DNA from: Emmonsiellopsis sp. PD_33
Lineage: Eukaryota; Ascomycota; Eurotiomycetes; Onygenales; Ajellomycetaceae
Direction of reading: 5' to 3'
Assembly: GCA_032988165.1 (NCBI GenBank)
Contig: JANTQF010000260.1
Coordinates: forward strand, 1-49,141
DNA length: 49,141 bases
This document shows, in pieces, positions 31,159 to 43,605 of the stretch; position 1 is the first letter of the stretch; each line of letters opens with the position of its first letter. The notes beneath the pieces were generated by a model, which ran no database searches, was not told where the DNA came from, and saw nothing but the letters and a program-made list of their open reading frames with translations. Both the position numbers and the translations under genes were made by a program.

Positions 31159-32103
31159 TCATTCCTCAGAACTCTCTCCACCTGTATTTTCCCTCCCACC
31201 CCCGTCCTTGTCCAAAGTCTCCTCATCCTTCTTCCTAAGCTCTTCCAGAAATGTCTCCAATACCCGGACTACCGCATAGAGAGCCATGACAGCGCGCATC
31301 TGGTCCTCGAGGCCCTTGATGGCATCCTCACCATCCCGATGCCCCCAAGCGTTCGCAACAGGCTCATCCCCCTCCCATTTATTTTTCCACACCTCCATAT
31401 CGGCTCGTACCTGGTTGATTTTCCCCACAAGCTGCTCCCTGCTGGGCTGGCTGGTGATGCCGTCCCTGCTAAGTAGCAGCTTCATCCCCGCGATTCCATG
31501 ATTTTCGGGCCTCAGGCCGATCAACAGATAAGGCCAGTTTTCTGGGTATAGCTGCTTCATCGGGTAGCCTTCGGCTTGATATGGTTTGTAGTATATTTTC
31601 GGTTTGGTATCCTTTGTCCGTATCCCACCCGGCCAGACTTCAAAACGGAGAGTCTTCATTGGCCGACCAGCTGATGTGTGTGAGTGGATTGGGAGTTGTG
31701 GGTTGGTATCCTTGAGACCAGCAAATGGTAGACTCTTTCGGCCCTTGCGGATATCCCCCTTCTCGTCGAAATCCAGACACCAGAATACACCGCAGAGTGT
31801 CTTTGGTAGTTTTTTTCTACCCTTCATCTCCGTAAGCGCTTTGAGAGCATAAACCTGCTCGTCACACTGCTTGCGATGAAAGGGAGGCAGGTTCCGGGGC
31901 GTGAGAGCTTCGAGTGGCAGATAGCCGGTAAATGGCGGGAAGCGCTCTGCATCTATCTGGAAACACCCGTCCATCCAATACTGCCCCTCTCGGTCCGTTT
32001 CCTGTGCTTCAATGAGGTCTGTCGGTAACGGTGGAGCTTCTTTATTAGGTGGTGGCTGCTTTGACTTCTTCTTGAGAGAGCGGTGGCTCTTGTTTTTCCC
32101 CAT
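31159..32103 (-). CDS. Unrecognised 314-aa protein
   Basis: Single exon with an ATG start and no signal peptide or membrane segment. A very basic N-terminus (MGKNKSHRSLKKKSK, possible nuclear signal) leads into a Pro-rich stretch. A central part follows with several Trp and aromatic residues (GQYWMDGCFQ, CGVFWCLDFDEKGD, LRFEVWPGGIRTKD, YPENWPYLLIGL), then a charged helical part (REQLVGKINQVRADMEVWKN) and a Glu/Gly-rich tail. I recognise no family. The texture is of a folded beta-rich domain plus helices. The open frame of 945 bp with fungal codon use supports a real gene. A promoter would lie in the long gap to its right. Confidence 0.65.
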   Translation of the reverse strand: MGKNKSHRSLKKKSKQPPPNKEAPPLPTDLIEAQETDREGQYWMDGCFQIDAERFPPFTGYLPLEALTPRNLPPFHRKQCDEQVYALKALTEMKGRKKLPKTLCGVFWCLDFDEKGDIRKGRKSLPFAGLKDTNPQLPIHSHTSAGRPMKTLRFEVWPGGIRTKDTKPKIYYKPYQAEGYPMKQLYPENWPYLLIGLRPENHGIAGMKLLLSRDGITSQPSREQLVGKINQVRADMEVWKNKWEGDEPVANAWGHRDGEDAIKGLEDQMRAVMALYAVVRVLETFLEELRKKDEETLDKDGGGRENTGGESSEE

Positions 32104-34154
32104 GTTTTCGTAAACTCGATAGTCCTAATGGCAAGATAAAGTTAGCCCATTTGTGGGAGAATGACGGGAGGTAGTGTAAAGCCGTACCCACTCTGGAGTC
32201 TGGGACTACTCCTAGAGAAACCTCCAACGATACCTTCGGATGAAGCTCGCGATTGTAGGTAAAATCGTCTTCGAATCTAGGAACACCTGTTGGTGTAACA
32301 AGATGGAACTAGAGGACATGAGAATTCGGTTTTTGGTATGAGATGAGGGGGAGATGAAGCAAGTGATGAAACTAAAATCTTGTCTGTGTTGAGAATTTGG
32401 TGTTCGATTTGAGGACCTCTTAACTGGCGGATGCGGCGAGGTAAAGCCAAAGGCAAAGAAAGGTATGAGCTTGGGCTCTGTGTGAGCTAGATAGCTGGTA
32501 TCCTAGCAACGATGAGGCCAGCGAGGATAAGAAAAACAGTCATAGGAGCTGAAGAACACTTCATGAGTGAAGGAAGACAAAGGTGAAAGCAGCTAGAGCC
32601 CGTCAAGTAAAGGCATCTTAATCAAATTAGTAACAACACAAGTGCATGGGGAGTGAGGCTAAGAAGAGAATAGAAACAGAAGTGAGACTATAGCATAGAT
32701 ATGCCCAAAACAACCAAGTAATGAAAGGCCATTCTGCATGTACCTGGGGTCTTAAATCATGACTCTCCGACTTTTGCCCCTTTCTTGCGGGAGATGCCCG
32801 AGGTGCCAAGCAAATCCGCCCCGGCCATGGCATTCCGCCGGCCTATGCTCAAACATGCGGAGCGGAAACAAAATAGTCACTGCCGGAAATTGGCGGTGGA
32901 GTTAAAACCGAAGTTGATCTGTCCTTCTCTCCTGCATGCATCCCAAGAACCATCACGAGCAGAAAATCGTCTGGGGCTGGCTGAGTTTATGCCCGGCGTC
33001 TCCATGAAAATATCCCACATCCCAATTGGTCCACCTGCAACGGCCACAGCGCTAAGTCTCTTTGTTTCGTTCTTCAAGGGATTGTTCGAGAGGCCCGTTA
33101 TTTCTTTGTTCGGTATAGATACCCTATGGAATGACTTCCTCTGTTCCCCAAGCAGAAACTGACCCTAAGCCTGCATGTATGTAAATGGATTTGCCGTCCA
33201 ATCTGTATTCACAAACGAACATGGGCAGGTTTTCTTCCTTTCTTCTTTCTCTCATTGGAAGCTTTCCTTTCGTCCAGCAAATTGACTTGTTTGGACCACA
33301 AACAGAATTGATGCTCCAGTGGGGTGTAACACGGGCACGAACCTCCCTGCATTGCTTGTTTTTCCTCCTCCAGTCAGCCATGCAATCTCTGTGGGCTGGA
33401 GAGACAAACGCAATCCAATTATCTTGTAAGCCAATTGGATGCAGTTATTGCCTGATCCCCATGGCCATTGTATGTTTGTTTGGTAAGTTGTTTCTCCCGC
33501 TGTTTCACCAACATCAAGTAGGAGCTGGAGTATCAGAAATGGCCGTGGGGAACGACACTCGGCGGGGAAAATTGCAACGGCTTTCTCCTTTGCTTCCATT
33601 GAGACAGCAGCGAATCGTCGTTTGAGGAATGGTTGGTGTCATGCAGCCCAGTGGGACTTAAGGCCGCCATGCTGGTGTCGCGGTAGTTAATATCAATGGG
33701 ACGAATTGACAGCTTGAAGGTCCTTGGCTGGCCAGCCGCTAGCGCCCAGAGCGGGCTAGTGGCCGCTATTCTTGGCACCAGGCTGTCTCCCCGGACCTGG
33801 CTTACGTTTCTCCGAGAACTCAATCCAGCCTCAACGTCCGCCAGATCTATCTACCCTCTCCACCTCCACCTCCGCTTCCACCGCCATCTCCACCTCTCCC
33901 TCCGCTCACGACACCCCCGAACACCCTCCCCTCAGCGCTGTGTCTGCCGCTGCGTCTGCCCGTTGTCTGCGCTTCCTGCCATGCCATTCGCTTGATCGCC
34001 CGGCTCGCCCTGCTGCTTACCCCATGTCCCTATACCGGCGGTGCACATCCACCTTGGCCCGCGCCAGAGATTGATTCTATGAGGATAGTCTTGGAGAGCG
34101 TACTAGGCATGGTCTAGCGGTCTGCTCCTGCATCGCATGCCATGACCCGTTGAG
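32104..34154. other. Long intergenic stretch (2 kb) between divergent genes
   Basis: Lies between the minus-strand 314-aa gene and the plus-strand ARF-GEF. Several frames of 60-146 codons occur on both strands, none with a signal peptide, domain or splice-joined partner that I can support. From about 33830 the sequence is CT-rich, consistent with a long ARF-GEF 5' UTR. No RNA gene recognised. Confidence 0.55.
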
Positions 34155-37100
34155 ATGCCTAAAACTGCCTACACCATGCCATGGAAGGGGTTTCGCTTTG
34201 GCACCGCCTCCGATGGCCGCGAGTCACATCTCACCAGCCCGGATCCCCCTCCCTTGCGGCACAGTGAACAGATTCCTCGCTCGACCTTTTCGGTGGCTCA
34301 TCTGATTCCTCGTATTTCCGAGTCTACTTCCCATTCACCGCTGGCCGGAGAATCCCAGACACCCGAACCGTCCCCGCCCTCTCGTTCCCCAGCGGGGCCC
34401 GGAGGACACACAGACCACACGGCCAAGCAGCAGAGCACCAAACGCAATAGATTCAGCTTGATGAGGTTCAGACATGCGTCTGATCCTCAGCTATCGGCCT
34501 CGTTCAACCAAGCAGACTCCCCACCTGTTCCTTCGTTGCCTCCTCGTAAGTTCATTTGTTTGCCTGAATTCCATTTCCGGTTTGGTACATACATCGTATC
34601 AATGCTTATATTTCCTTTTGCCGCGTAGCTCCCACCATCGTCACTACCTCACCTACTTTCAATAACGGGAATGCCTCTCCGAAACGGAAGAATAAATTTA
34701 AACCATCGTCCGAGAAACCCGTGCTGGAACATGCTGCAACCGACTCGTTCGACAGCCACAAGTCGAATCCTTCCGATGCTTCCAATGGAGGATCTCCTCG
34801 ACATGTCCCCGGTGTCAGTAGCTCCCCGACTGCACCGTCTAGCCTGAGGGCCTCTCACATAAGTTTTGAAGAGCCCGGGAGACTATCAACTACCTCAATA
34901 AGAAGTGGCGGTGCTGTTCGTGGACCTGGCGATGGGAGTGTCCCGCTGGGTACACGGCTTTCGGAATCTTCTAGGTCAGATGGGAGCTCTGCTGAACATG
35001 GAGTCTATGCGAAGAATGGCGCCGCGTCTAGTACTGGTTCCCTATTTCGTCTTCCGCGGTTGAAACGCAGTCGTAGCCCTCTGTTCCCGTTACCTGTAAA
35101 AATCCCACCTCCAGGGAATGGCTCCCGATCAGCGGATTCTAACCGGCCATCGACTGGAGGAAAGAAGCCGCGCCCATCCACAGAAAATCATCCCGAATTT
35201 CTCCCACCACTTCCGTCCCCATCTCACTCATCGCTGGGTTTTGGAACGCCAGGTACTGCATCCCCCGGTACAGCTCTACTCCGCAAAGATTCGATAGCAT
35301 CAGCGCATTCGGCGAAATCAGCTTCTTCACCGAAGGCCCCAGTGGCTCGCATAGCTCGCAGGGAGAGATCCTCGACATTGGGTTCTCTTGCTGACATTCG
35401 AGATGATCCGCAGCACTCGTCGCCTGATCTAGCTCCCTCAAGCAGGACCTCCACTTATACTGGTGCGAGAAAGAGCTTTGGGGATCTGTTTGGTATCCCA
35501 CACCGTTTGAAGCATAATGCTGACCCAAACATGCCTGGAGATGCCTCTCCGATAATTGGGGCTCCCGCTACTCCCGCCTCAATAGCATCAGGGCCTAATT
35601 CATTCTCCATAGCACGGGATTTGGCTTCGTGGCCAGCAAAGGAAGAGAATGATACCCCAGCCACTTACCTCTCACGACTAGAAGATGCCGTTCGTCGGAG
35701 TATGATAGCCACCATACTATCACAGTCTCCAGAGGAATTTTTCACGAATACTTTGAGAAGATACATGCGTGGATTTTCTTTTTTCGGCGACCCTATCGAT
35801 ATGGCTATCCGTAAGCTCCTTATGGAGGTCGAACTACCCAAGGAGACACAACAGATTGATCGGGTGCTCCAGAGCTTTGCTGATCGCTATCACGAATGTA
35901 ACCCCGGCATATTTGCTTCTACAGGTAAGACCAAATCGTAGTTACATTTTTGGGGGGTCGGGGGGCTAACAATTAACAGATCAAGCCTATTTTATTGCAT
36001 TTTCCCTCCTGATTTTGCACACAGATGTCTTCAATAAAAACAACAAAAGAAAGATGCAGAAGCCGGACTACGTTCGCAACACACAGGGAGAAGGGATAGC
36101 TGAAGAAATCCTTGAGTGTTTTTTTGAAAACATAATATACACACCGTTTATTCATGTCGAAGACGAACTCAACCTCAGTGGACGGCTCCTAGCCACCAAA
36201 ACTCGGAAGACTTTATTCAAAGTTACTAGTGCGGATAGCCTACCAAGCATATCTAGGGACCCTGTTGATCCATATGCATTAATCTTGGATGGCAAATTGG
36301 GATCTCTTCGCCCAAACCTGAAAGAGGTCATGGAGATGGAGGATGTATACAGCGCTTTTGGCCCCGACAGAACTCCAGATATGGATGACCTACATCGTGC
36401 GTTTCATAAATCATCTGTATTGCAGATAGTATCTGCGAGATCCCGACCGGACGCATTCCTCTCCCACACTAGTATTGCAGACCCTGCGGAATCGCACCCT
36501 GGACTTGTTGACATCCGGGTTGCCAAGGTTGGCCTGCTATGGCGGAAGGACCCCAAGAAGAAGAAAACCAGGTCTCCTTGGCAGGAATGGGGAGCTGTGC
36601 TAACCGGCTCGCAACTTTATCTCTTCAGGGATGTTCAGTGGGTAAAATCGTTAATTTCTCAGTATGAATCACACGGAAAACATGGTCGCCGCCATGGGGT
36701 AACCTTTAAGCCGCCGATAACGGATTTCAAGCCAGATGCTATTATGTCCACAGACGATGCAGTGGCTTTGGTGGATTCGAGCTACAAAAAACACAAGCAT
36801 GCATTTCTGCTTGTACGCCATGGTGGCTTTGAAGAAGTCTTCCTTGCCAATAGTGAGGGAGACATGCAAGAGTGGTTGTCAATGCTTAACTACGCAGCCA
36901 CTTTTCGAACTACAGGTGTCCGCATGCGGGGAATGATTGGGGCTAATTACGAAGGGCAGCGAGAGAGGAGAAGATCCAATCGAGCAGACTCCACTGCATC
37001 TGAAATATCAAATCCAAATCTCAATGATTCTGTCACCATGAACCGTCGAATCGATCCTGGTCTGGTCGAAGAGGTTTCCGTTGCCCGTCGAGAACTCATG

Positions 37101-38675
37101 TCGCAAAGAATCAGAGAAGCAAATGAGAAACTGTTTATTGCACAGAAGCAGCTCGATGATCTGCTGAGAAATGCTCGACACCTACAAGTTCTTACTCCTA
37201 TACATCCCAGGGCAAGAGATCAGGTCATCCTTGCCGCCGGACGAATGTCGGCCAAGATAAAGTGGGTGCGATTGGAGATTTCGCGAACAAAATGCCACCG
37301 TGAGATGCTCGCTCTCGACTTGTCGGGCGAAGAAAGACTACGTTTGGAAAAGCAGACCCTTGACCGCCTACGTATACGGCCAACGACTCCTAATGAACCA
37401 GCTCACGCGAAGCCGGAGTCGATGGCAAGTATGGCGCCTATATCCCCGAAAAGTGAAGAGCCCCACGGTGCGCCGCGACCGGCCACTCCGATATCTCCTG
37501 ATAAGCAAACGTCATCAGATCACGCAGCCCATCCTACAACGCCCCGACGAAGGCGAGCAAGCGCTCAGAAATCGCTTGCCCCCTCGGATATCAGCTCGTT
37601 ACAGAAGAGACCCTCCATGGCAGGGTCGAAAGAAGATTCCTTACTTTCCTCGCCTGCTGATCATGCTGGGAGTTCATTGTTACGTGAGCCTTCGGTAAAA
37701 ACATCTGTGACCAATAGCAACGCCGACGAATCAAGCTGTGCCATCGCATCCTCTGGTTGCTCAACTCCTACGCCCAGCGTAGTCGATGACGAGGAGGAAC
37801 GGTTCCTACGGGAAGCCGGAATCCTCGCCAACCCGTCGCCCCATACCCCGAAACAGGCGGACGCGCTGAACGATGCCGACAAGAGTAAGTTACACGACAG
37901 TTTAGCGGAGCCTAATTCTGGAGAGCATCGCAGCAAGGTACGTCGAAGCTTGCAACGAACTCTTAGAGAAGCCCACCATATTCCACATCACCACAGGAGC
38001 AAAAAAGGAAGGGAATCAAACGCCACTGCCTCCGGTGGTGACGAAGGCGCTTCTATTGCTGAAAGTGAAGGATTGGCTCGGGGAACTGGCAGTTTCACAC
38101 TGCATGGCAAAAAGGCGTCCGTCATAACCTTTGGTTCTGAATGGCAAAGCATGTCTCATGAACAGCGATTAAAGCATCGCAAGCCAGGACAGAATGAGGA
38201 TTCCAGGGCTTCCGATATGCTTGGCACTGACGATGGCACTGAATCTATCATTTCGGAGTTGGTAAACGGCAAACGACCGACTTCCCTCAGATCGGCCAGC
38301 ACAGCGACGGCTAGGAGCGTAAGGAACCATGACGCTGCTCCCGCCCCGGCTGAAGTACGTGAAGCCCGCAAGGAACAGGCTGGGGAGAAGCCACACGCTA
38401 CTGAGACATTCCCAAATATTATCGACCGTGTTGTTGAGGAAGAAACCGATATCGAACAGCCCAAATCCGACCCCGGAATCCCCACGGCACACGACACCAC
38501 AGCTGTTGAGGCGGACAATGATCCGGCAGAAAGACCTGTCAACGATGCCGCCCCATCAGATGCAAGCAAGCAGGATTCTCCCACCCCTCAAGAACCCGAA
38601 AGCCTGCGCAGTCATAACATATCACAGGAAAAGCTCAACCGAATCTCCTCCCCTGAGCAAGCAGTTAGTGCCTGA
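34155..38675 (+). CDS. ARF guanine-nucleotide exchange factor, SEC7 + PH (SYT1-like)
   Basis: Activates an ARF GTPase at Golgi or endosome membranes, for vesicle formation and polarised secretion. Exons 34155-34545, 34629-35924 and 35980-38675 give 1460 aa. The first ~465 residues are Ser/Pro-rich and disordered. The SEC7 domain spans about 470-625. It has the glutamic-finger region ELPKETQQIDR with Glu536, and motif 2 FSLLILHTDVFNKNNKRKM, which is split by the second intron. A PH domain follows (about 740-870, VAKVGLLWRKD...WQEWGAVL...EWLSMLNYAA), then a coiled coil (about 925-1000) and a long low-complexity tail. The order matches fungal Syt1. An internal Met (MPWKGFRF, 34176) is an alternative start and resembles the conserved N-terminus. 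Confidence 0.92.
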
Positions 38676-40870
38676 GAAGGCCGACTCATTTCCACTTTAC
38701 ATTTGAAAGTGGAAAGAAAGAACGGACATATATATCCCGACTTGATTTCCACTATTCTATCCTGTTCTATTCCACTTAACCTAGCCATCCCTCTACACGC
38801 CCCACCATTGTCATTGCCATCTGACTCCTTTTTTTACACTCTTCCTTTTTATATGCCCTTTTCTACCAAGGTGCCTCTTACCACTTTATTACACTGTTTA
38901 ATACACTTTTAGACTTTGATATGTGATGATTACGAATAGCCATTTCTTGCCCCTCGTCTCCTTCCTCGTCCTGTTTCCTCTTGATACAACACTTACCCAC
39001 CAGCTACCCCCTTTTCAAAAGATTTACATACGTCTCATCCCAGCTTTGAGCTAGCGATATCCCATGTTTTACCTTTCATGGCCCTTTTCTTTGTGTGTAT
39101 TTTTGTATCCTGTCTGGCACGTTCTCGTTTTCCAATCGCTATTTACTTTCGTTATCTATCTGATTTTTCCGTCTTGCGCCTACTTATCTACTTTGTGGGA
39201 AACTGGCGGAATCTGTGGGAATGGGATGAGGGGCATTATTTCTTTTTTTTTGTCATTTTGCTATGTATGTACGTCTATGCTACTGGTTTTCTAGAAAGAC
39301 GGCCTGTTGGTTTGGTGGGCGGGGGAGGAAGGACTGCTGGTTGGTGTATCTACATGTGGGTTGAGGTGCGGCGGGCTATTCTTCCTATCTACCTATTTCC
39401 ATGCTCTCTCTCTTTCTATGTTTTCATTGCTCTTATTTTTTCCTAACTAGTCTCAGGTGTTCTTTCTTGTCAGTTGAATTACCTTTCTGTGGTGCATTTT
39501 TTTTCTTTCCACTCTCGATCTCACTATGTATACAGAAAAGCCACATATATGACGTTACTACTCAATGGGACAATCAACGATTTAAAAGATATTCATGTAC
39601 TGTAATAGCCATTTCCTCAGTGCTTTGTCAGTTTTCCATTCCTCGCGTACATTGTCCGTCAAATAAGGGTAACTATATAGGTTAGTCAAAACGACTTAAG
39701 GCTAACAAAAAATAATAATTTCGGCACCTTCTATCCTTTCCCAGACGGAACCCCCTACTTCATCTACGATGAATGGATGGACGGACTCCTGACCGGATAC
39801 CCGTAAACAGCTCCGGTGTAAACATTCGTATTATTTCATCCGGACACCAGCTAGCTGCCTTTTCTCCGACGAAAATCAGAGAAAACTTAAAAAAAATCAC
39901 CCACCCTCCCTCACCCTTAAAAAGAAAATGCCTGCGAACCAACCGATTTGCATATGCAAGGTAAGAAGTTTATTCCCGCGATCTCGAAAAATGAGGATGA
40001 ACTGCCTGGGCAGCTATCTATCTATGTAAGGGATGAGGGGGCGCCCAGTGGTCGCCGCCGACAATGTCCGTTCCTTTCTGGTCGTCCGCAATCAGGCTCC
40101 AAGGCCCAAGGGGGCGCGCGGCGATGCGGCGATGCGAACGCGCCTGAAGGAGGCCGGCCCTGTCTGGTCTGTGTGGACTGATGCGAGGTGATACCTGACG
40201 TGGCGTGCATGCATATGCGCATGACGATAGCTCTGCTTGATCGTGGCGATGGTGGTGATGGTGATGGAGAGGCGGTTGAAGAATTTATTAGGCGCCTGCG
40301 TGCTGTGTGCAAGGGGAAACCGATGGGCTCGGGCAGGCCGATGAGGCCGAGAGTTGCCTTGCCCAAAAGTGATGCCGACTGCATTGCGTATCCTGAGGCA
40401 GCAGCATGGATTGAGCGCTGGAGATTGGTTGGAGCGGCAGGGAAATAGCCAAGCCAAGCGGGCAGTGAGTTATCTCGTTGGCTTGCATGGCTGGCTGGTG
40501 AACTCGCTATCCGAACGCTTCACCCCAATCGTAACAGGAGGCAAGCAGATCGAGAGCGGGATACACGCCTCGATCGAATCGAGGCCGGGTCCGACAGGGC
40601 GACATCCTTTGCCAAATGATAACCCGTTGCCTTTCTGCAGCGGCATCGTTTGACATGGTCTTGACTACTGACAAGAGTCTTCTTCCGAGTCCGAGTGTGG
40701 TATCTGGGCCGCAAAGGGCGGGAGAGGTGAGGTATCAAAAGGAGCCCTTCGACCGCTTTCAAAATGTCTGCCATGAACAAACTCCGGAGCCGCTTTCATG
40801 AAGCTCAGTATCTGTCCACGTCAAGGTCCTCTGTCAACCTCGAATTGCAATTCTATAGTACCACTTTAAG
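38676..40870. other. Long intergenic stretch (2.2 kb) between two plus-strand genes
   Basis: T- and CT-rich for the first ~1 kb (3' UTR side), then GC-richer from 40000 with small frames on both strands that lack domains. It should contain the ARF-GEF 3' end and the promoter of the zinc-finger gene. No RNA gene or repeat family recognised. Confidence 0.55.
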
Positions 40871-43605
40871 ATGTCTCGTCCGCTGAGGTATCCGTTCATC
40901 AATCGAAGGACTAGATGTCGAAATAAGGATGGCGGCAAACACGGCTTTCCATACGGATCGGACAGCAATTTGTCTTTTCTAGAGGACTGGAAAAACGAGC
41001 AGAATGTTAGTATATCTGTGCTGAATCCGTTGCAAAATGGCTGCCTTCTCGATAAATCATTTAGTTGCACTTGTATTCATACTGAGAGGTCTTGGTGCTA
41101 ATTATGAACAGTCCGTAAACGGTGCCATGGCGACAGACGACCGCGGATTCTCAAATACATTGAAGAGATGGTGGGATCACTGGAGCCACAGACATTTCCG
41201 CGAGGACCCTAACCGTCTGCACTGGACAATTGGGGAGCTCGATGGAAGCCAGCTAGAGCTAGGCGTTGTGGAAAAGACCTCACACGTCGATTCTGATCTG
41301 GAGCAGTCAAATGTCCAGAGTCCAACCAAAAGACAGAAATGGGTAACTGATGCCTTATTCGATTATCTAAATCAGGAACTGGGTCGCTCTCACCGTCAGC
41401 CTAAGGAAAAGAAGATAGCATTGAAACAGTTTCTTAAGAATCCAAACTTGGAGCCGGCTACGAGCTTTCAAGAAGGGGGACCACACGAGATCGACGAAGG
41501 GCTGATAAATAAGCTACATTTATCGTACCGGTCATTCTCTTCTTGTCCAGACGTGTCCCCAGCAATAACAACTCACGGACCGTTGAGATCGAGTTCACAG
41601 CTTTCTGAATTACCCGGTTCAACCCCCACTTCGCCAACTGTCTCTTCGCCATCCGAGCTTGGGGATACCAGCGTCAAACATGAGGAACGATCATCGTCGG
41701 CAAGGGGATCCCCTACATCGGTTGACTCTCAACCCGTATATCGGCTGCCCGTCGAGAACTCAGGTCAAACTACGGATAAAAGCAACCCGCCGTCATACTC
41801 CGCTCACAGGGGGTCATTGGCCGAAAACCAGAGTGCATTAAATAATATATTGCCTACACCACAACCACTTCAGGATTTGCTAGAAAAGGAGTTATCTTCT
41901 AGCAAGGGTACAGGCCAGGAGGACCGCAATGCCAGGCCTGCACCAAGCTTCGACCTCCTCAGACGACCGAAGTCGCTGGGCTACGGGATTGATTCAGGAA
42001 CGAAGATCCTGCCCTGTACCGTGCCCTCACAACCTCAACGCCTTGATAAGGAAAGGGGCGAGGAAGTTGAAATACCAGACGCGAAATCCCATGAGGAGCC
42101 TTCGCCGTTGCCTACGACCAGCAACGATGACCAAGACAAAAACATGAAATGCAGCGTCCCCGGAAATCAAGCTTCTTCAGGAGAACAAAATCCGGGTGAG
42201 GCGGGTGTGTTCCATTTTACCCACGGGATTCGCTTGACTAGCAAAGGCGGAAGATACAACAACAATGTCGAAAGGGGCTGCGACCACTCCCCAGATGGGG
42301 ACGACGACGATAACAATAACCGTAAAAAGAGACGGTTTAGGGCTCCAGAGTCGGGACGACCCAAACGCCAGTTTGCTTGTCCCTACTATAAATATGAACC
42401 AAACACCTACAACGGAGACCGAGATCGAGCTTATCTGGTGTGCTCCGGAACAGGCTTCGAATTCGTTTCAACGGTCAGGTATGTGCTAGCCTGGCCCCCC
42501 TTTTCTTCAAATGCTCTGGGTCCATTCTTAATGAATCAATAGACGCCACCTTGAGAGGGTCCATGGGGAACATGTTTGTGGGGATTGCCACAAGAAGTTT
42601 GAGAGCCGCGAAATGTTACAACATCATGCGGCTGAGGATTGCCCCCGAGATCTACATGGATCTCAGGAGACACGATGGTATAATCTGTGGCGAGAGAGAT
42701 TCCCTGGAACAATTCCGCCTAGCAGTCCTTGTGAGTTGATACCGCTCTTGTGCTTATTTCCATTCTGTTTTTTATTGGCGCGAGATACTGACTCGCGTAT
42801 TTTAGACAGAGAGATCCAGGAGCCGACCACGAGGCCCTTCCTTGCTCCCCTAGATACTTCGACTGGAGGATTTCGCATGCAGCCATTGGACACTCCGCGG
42901 CCGCAGTATACACACCATTCGTCCTTTTCTAACTCACCACGCGGTCCTACCCGGCAATTTGAAAATCCACGGACGTCTCAAATGGGGAGCTTCCAAAATT
43001 CTCCAAATAGGGGATTGGCCAGAGATATTGTGGTGCCATCTACCGATGATATGGCGAACCGAATCCGCGAGTTGGAAAGCAGAGTTTCGTCGTTGGAACA
43101 AACTATAGTAAAGATGGTGTCCAATAGCCCCATTAGCAGTGTTTTCAGCTTCTCAACACCAGATTCACCAAATGGTCCTCCTCCAAACAAAGTTTTCGAG
43201 CATACTCCTTCCAAAACTGTCGACGGGCCTACCCAGCCCCAATCGAATTCAATGAACGTCGCGCATCACGCACCATCCAATGGTCCCACCACCAAACAGG
43301 GTGTCAGTGGGGTACTGCAGACTTCAACAGTTAATTTAGACGATAGAACCGCACTTAACGACGACCTCCTCGGTATTCAAAGCCTCAATACACATCAGTC
43401 TCCTCCAAATCAGAAGACCGGGGAAGCTGGCGGGGTCTATCTGCCCGAACTAACCGACATTGACACGGATTTCGAATTCCCATGGTCCGATTTACAATTG
43501 TCTGGGATTTTTTCTGGACAAGAACTCAACGTTCCAGAAGGGTTTATTGGGCGACAAGACATTCGCCCGCTGGGAGGCCATGACGGCCCTTGGGTTCTTA
43601 AATAG
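40871..43605 (+). CDS. C2H2-like zinc-finger protein, putative regulator
   Basis: Exons 40871-41005, 41112-42478, 42543-42730 and 42806-43605 join in phase to 829 aa. Exon 1 is the weakest part; a start at an internal ATG (MATDDRGF, exon 2) is the alternative. The N-terminal half is Ser/Pro-rich. About residues 463-545 hold the fungal C2H2-like block: KRQFACPYYKYEP, then VCSGTGFEFVSTVRRHLERV, HGEHVCGDCHKKFES and LQHHAAEDCP. The Cys/His pairs span the second intron. Compared with the common FACPFYKRDP...YRRH version, the first finger carries an insert (NTYNGDRDRAYLVC). A short coiled coil (NRIRELESRVSSLEQTIVKM) and an acidic region (LTDIDTDFEFPWSDLQ) follow, reminiscent of a dimerising activator. 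DNA targets unknown. Confidence 0.78.

Noticed and set aside
33185..33625. 146-codon plus-strand frame in the 2-kb gap
   Set aside because: Begins with a hydrophobic stretch but has no coherent domain, and both strands are equally open here.
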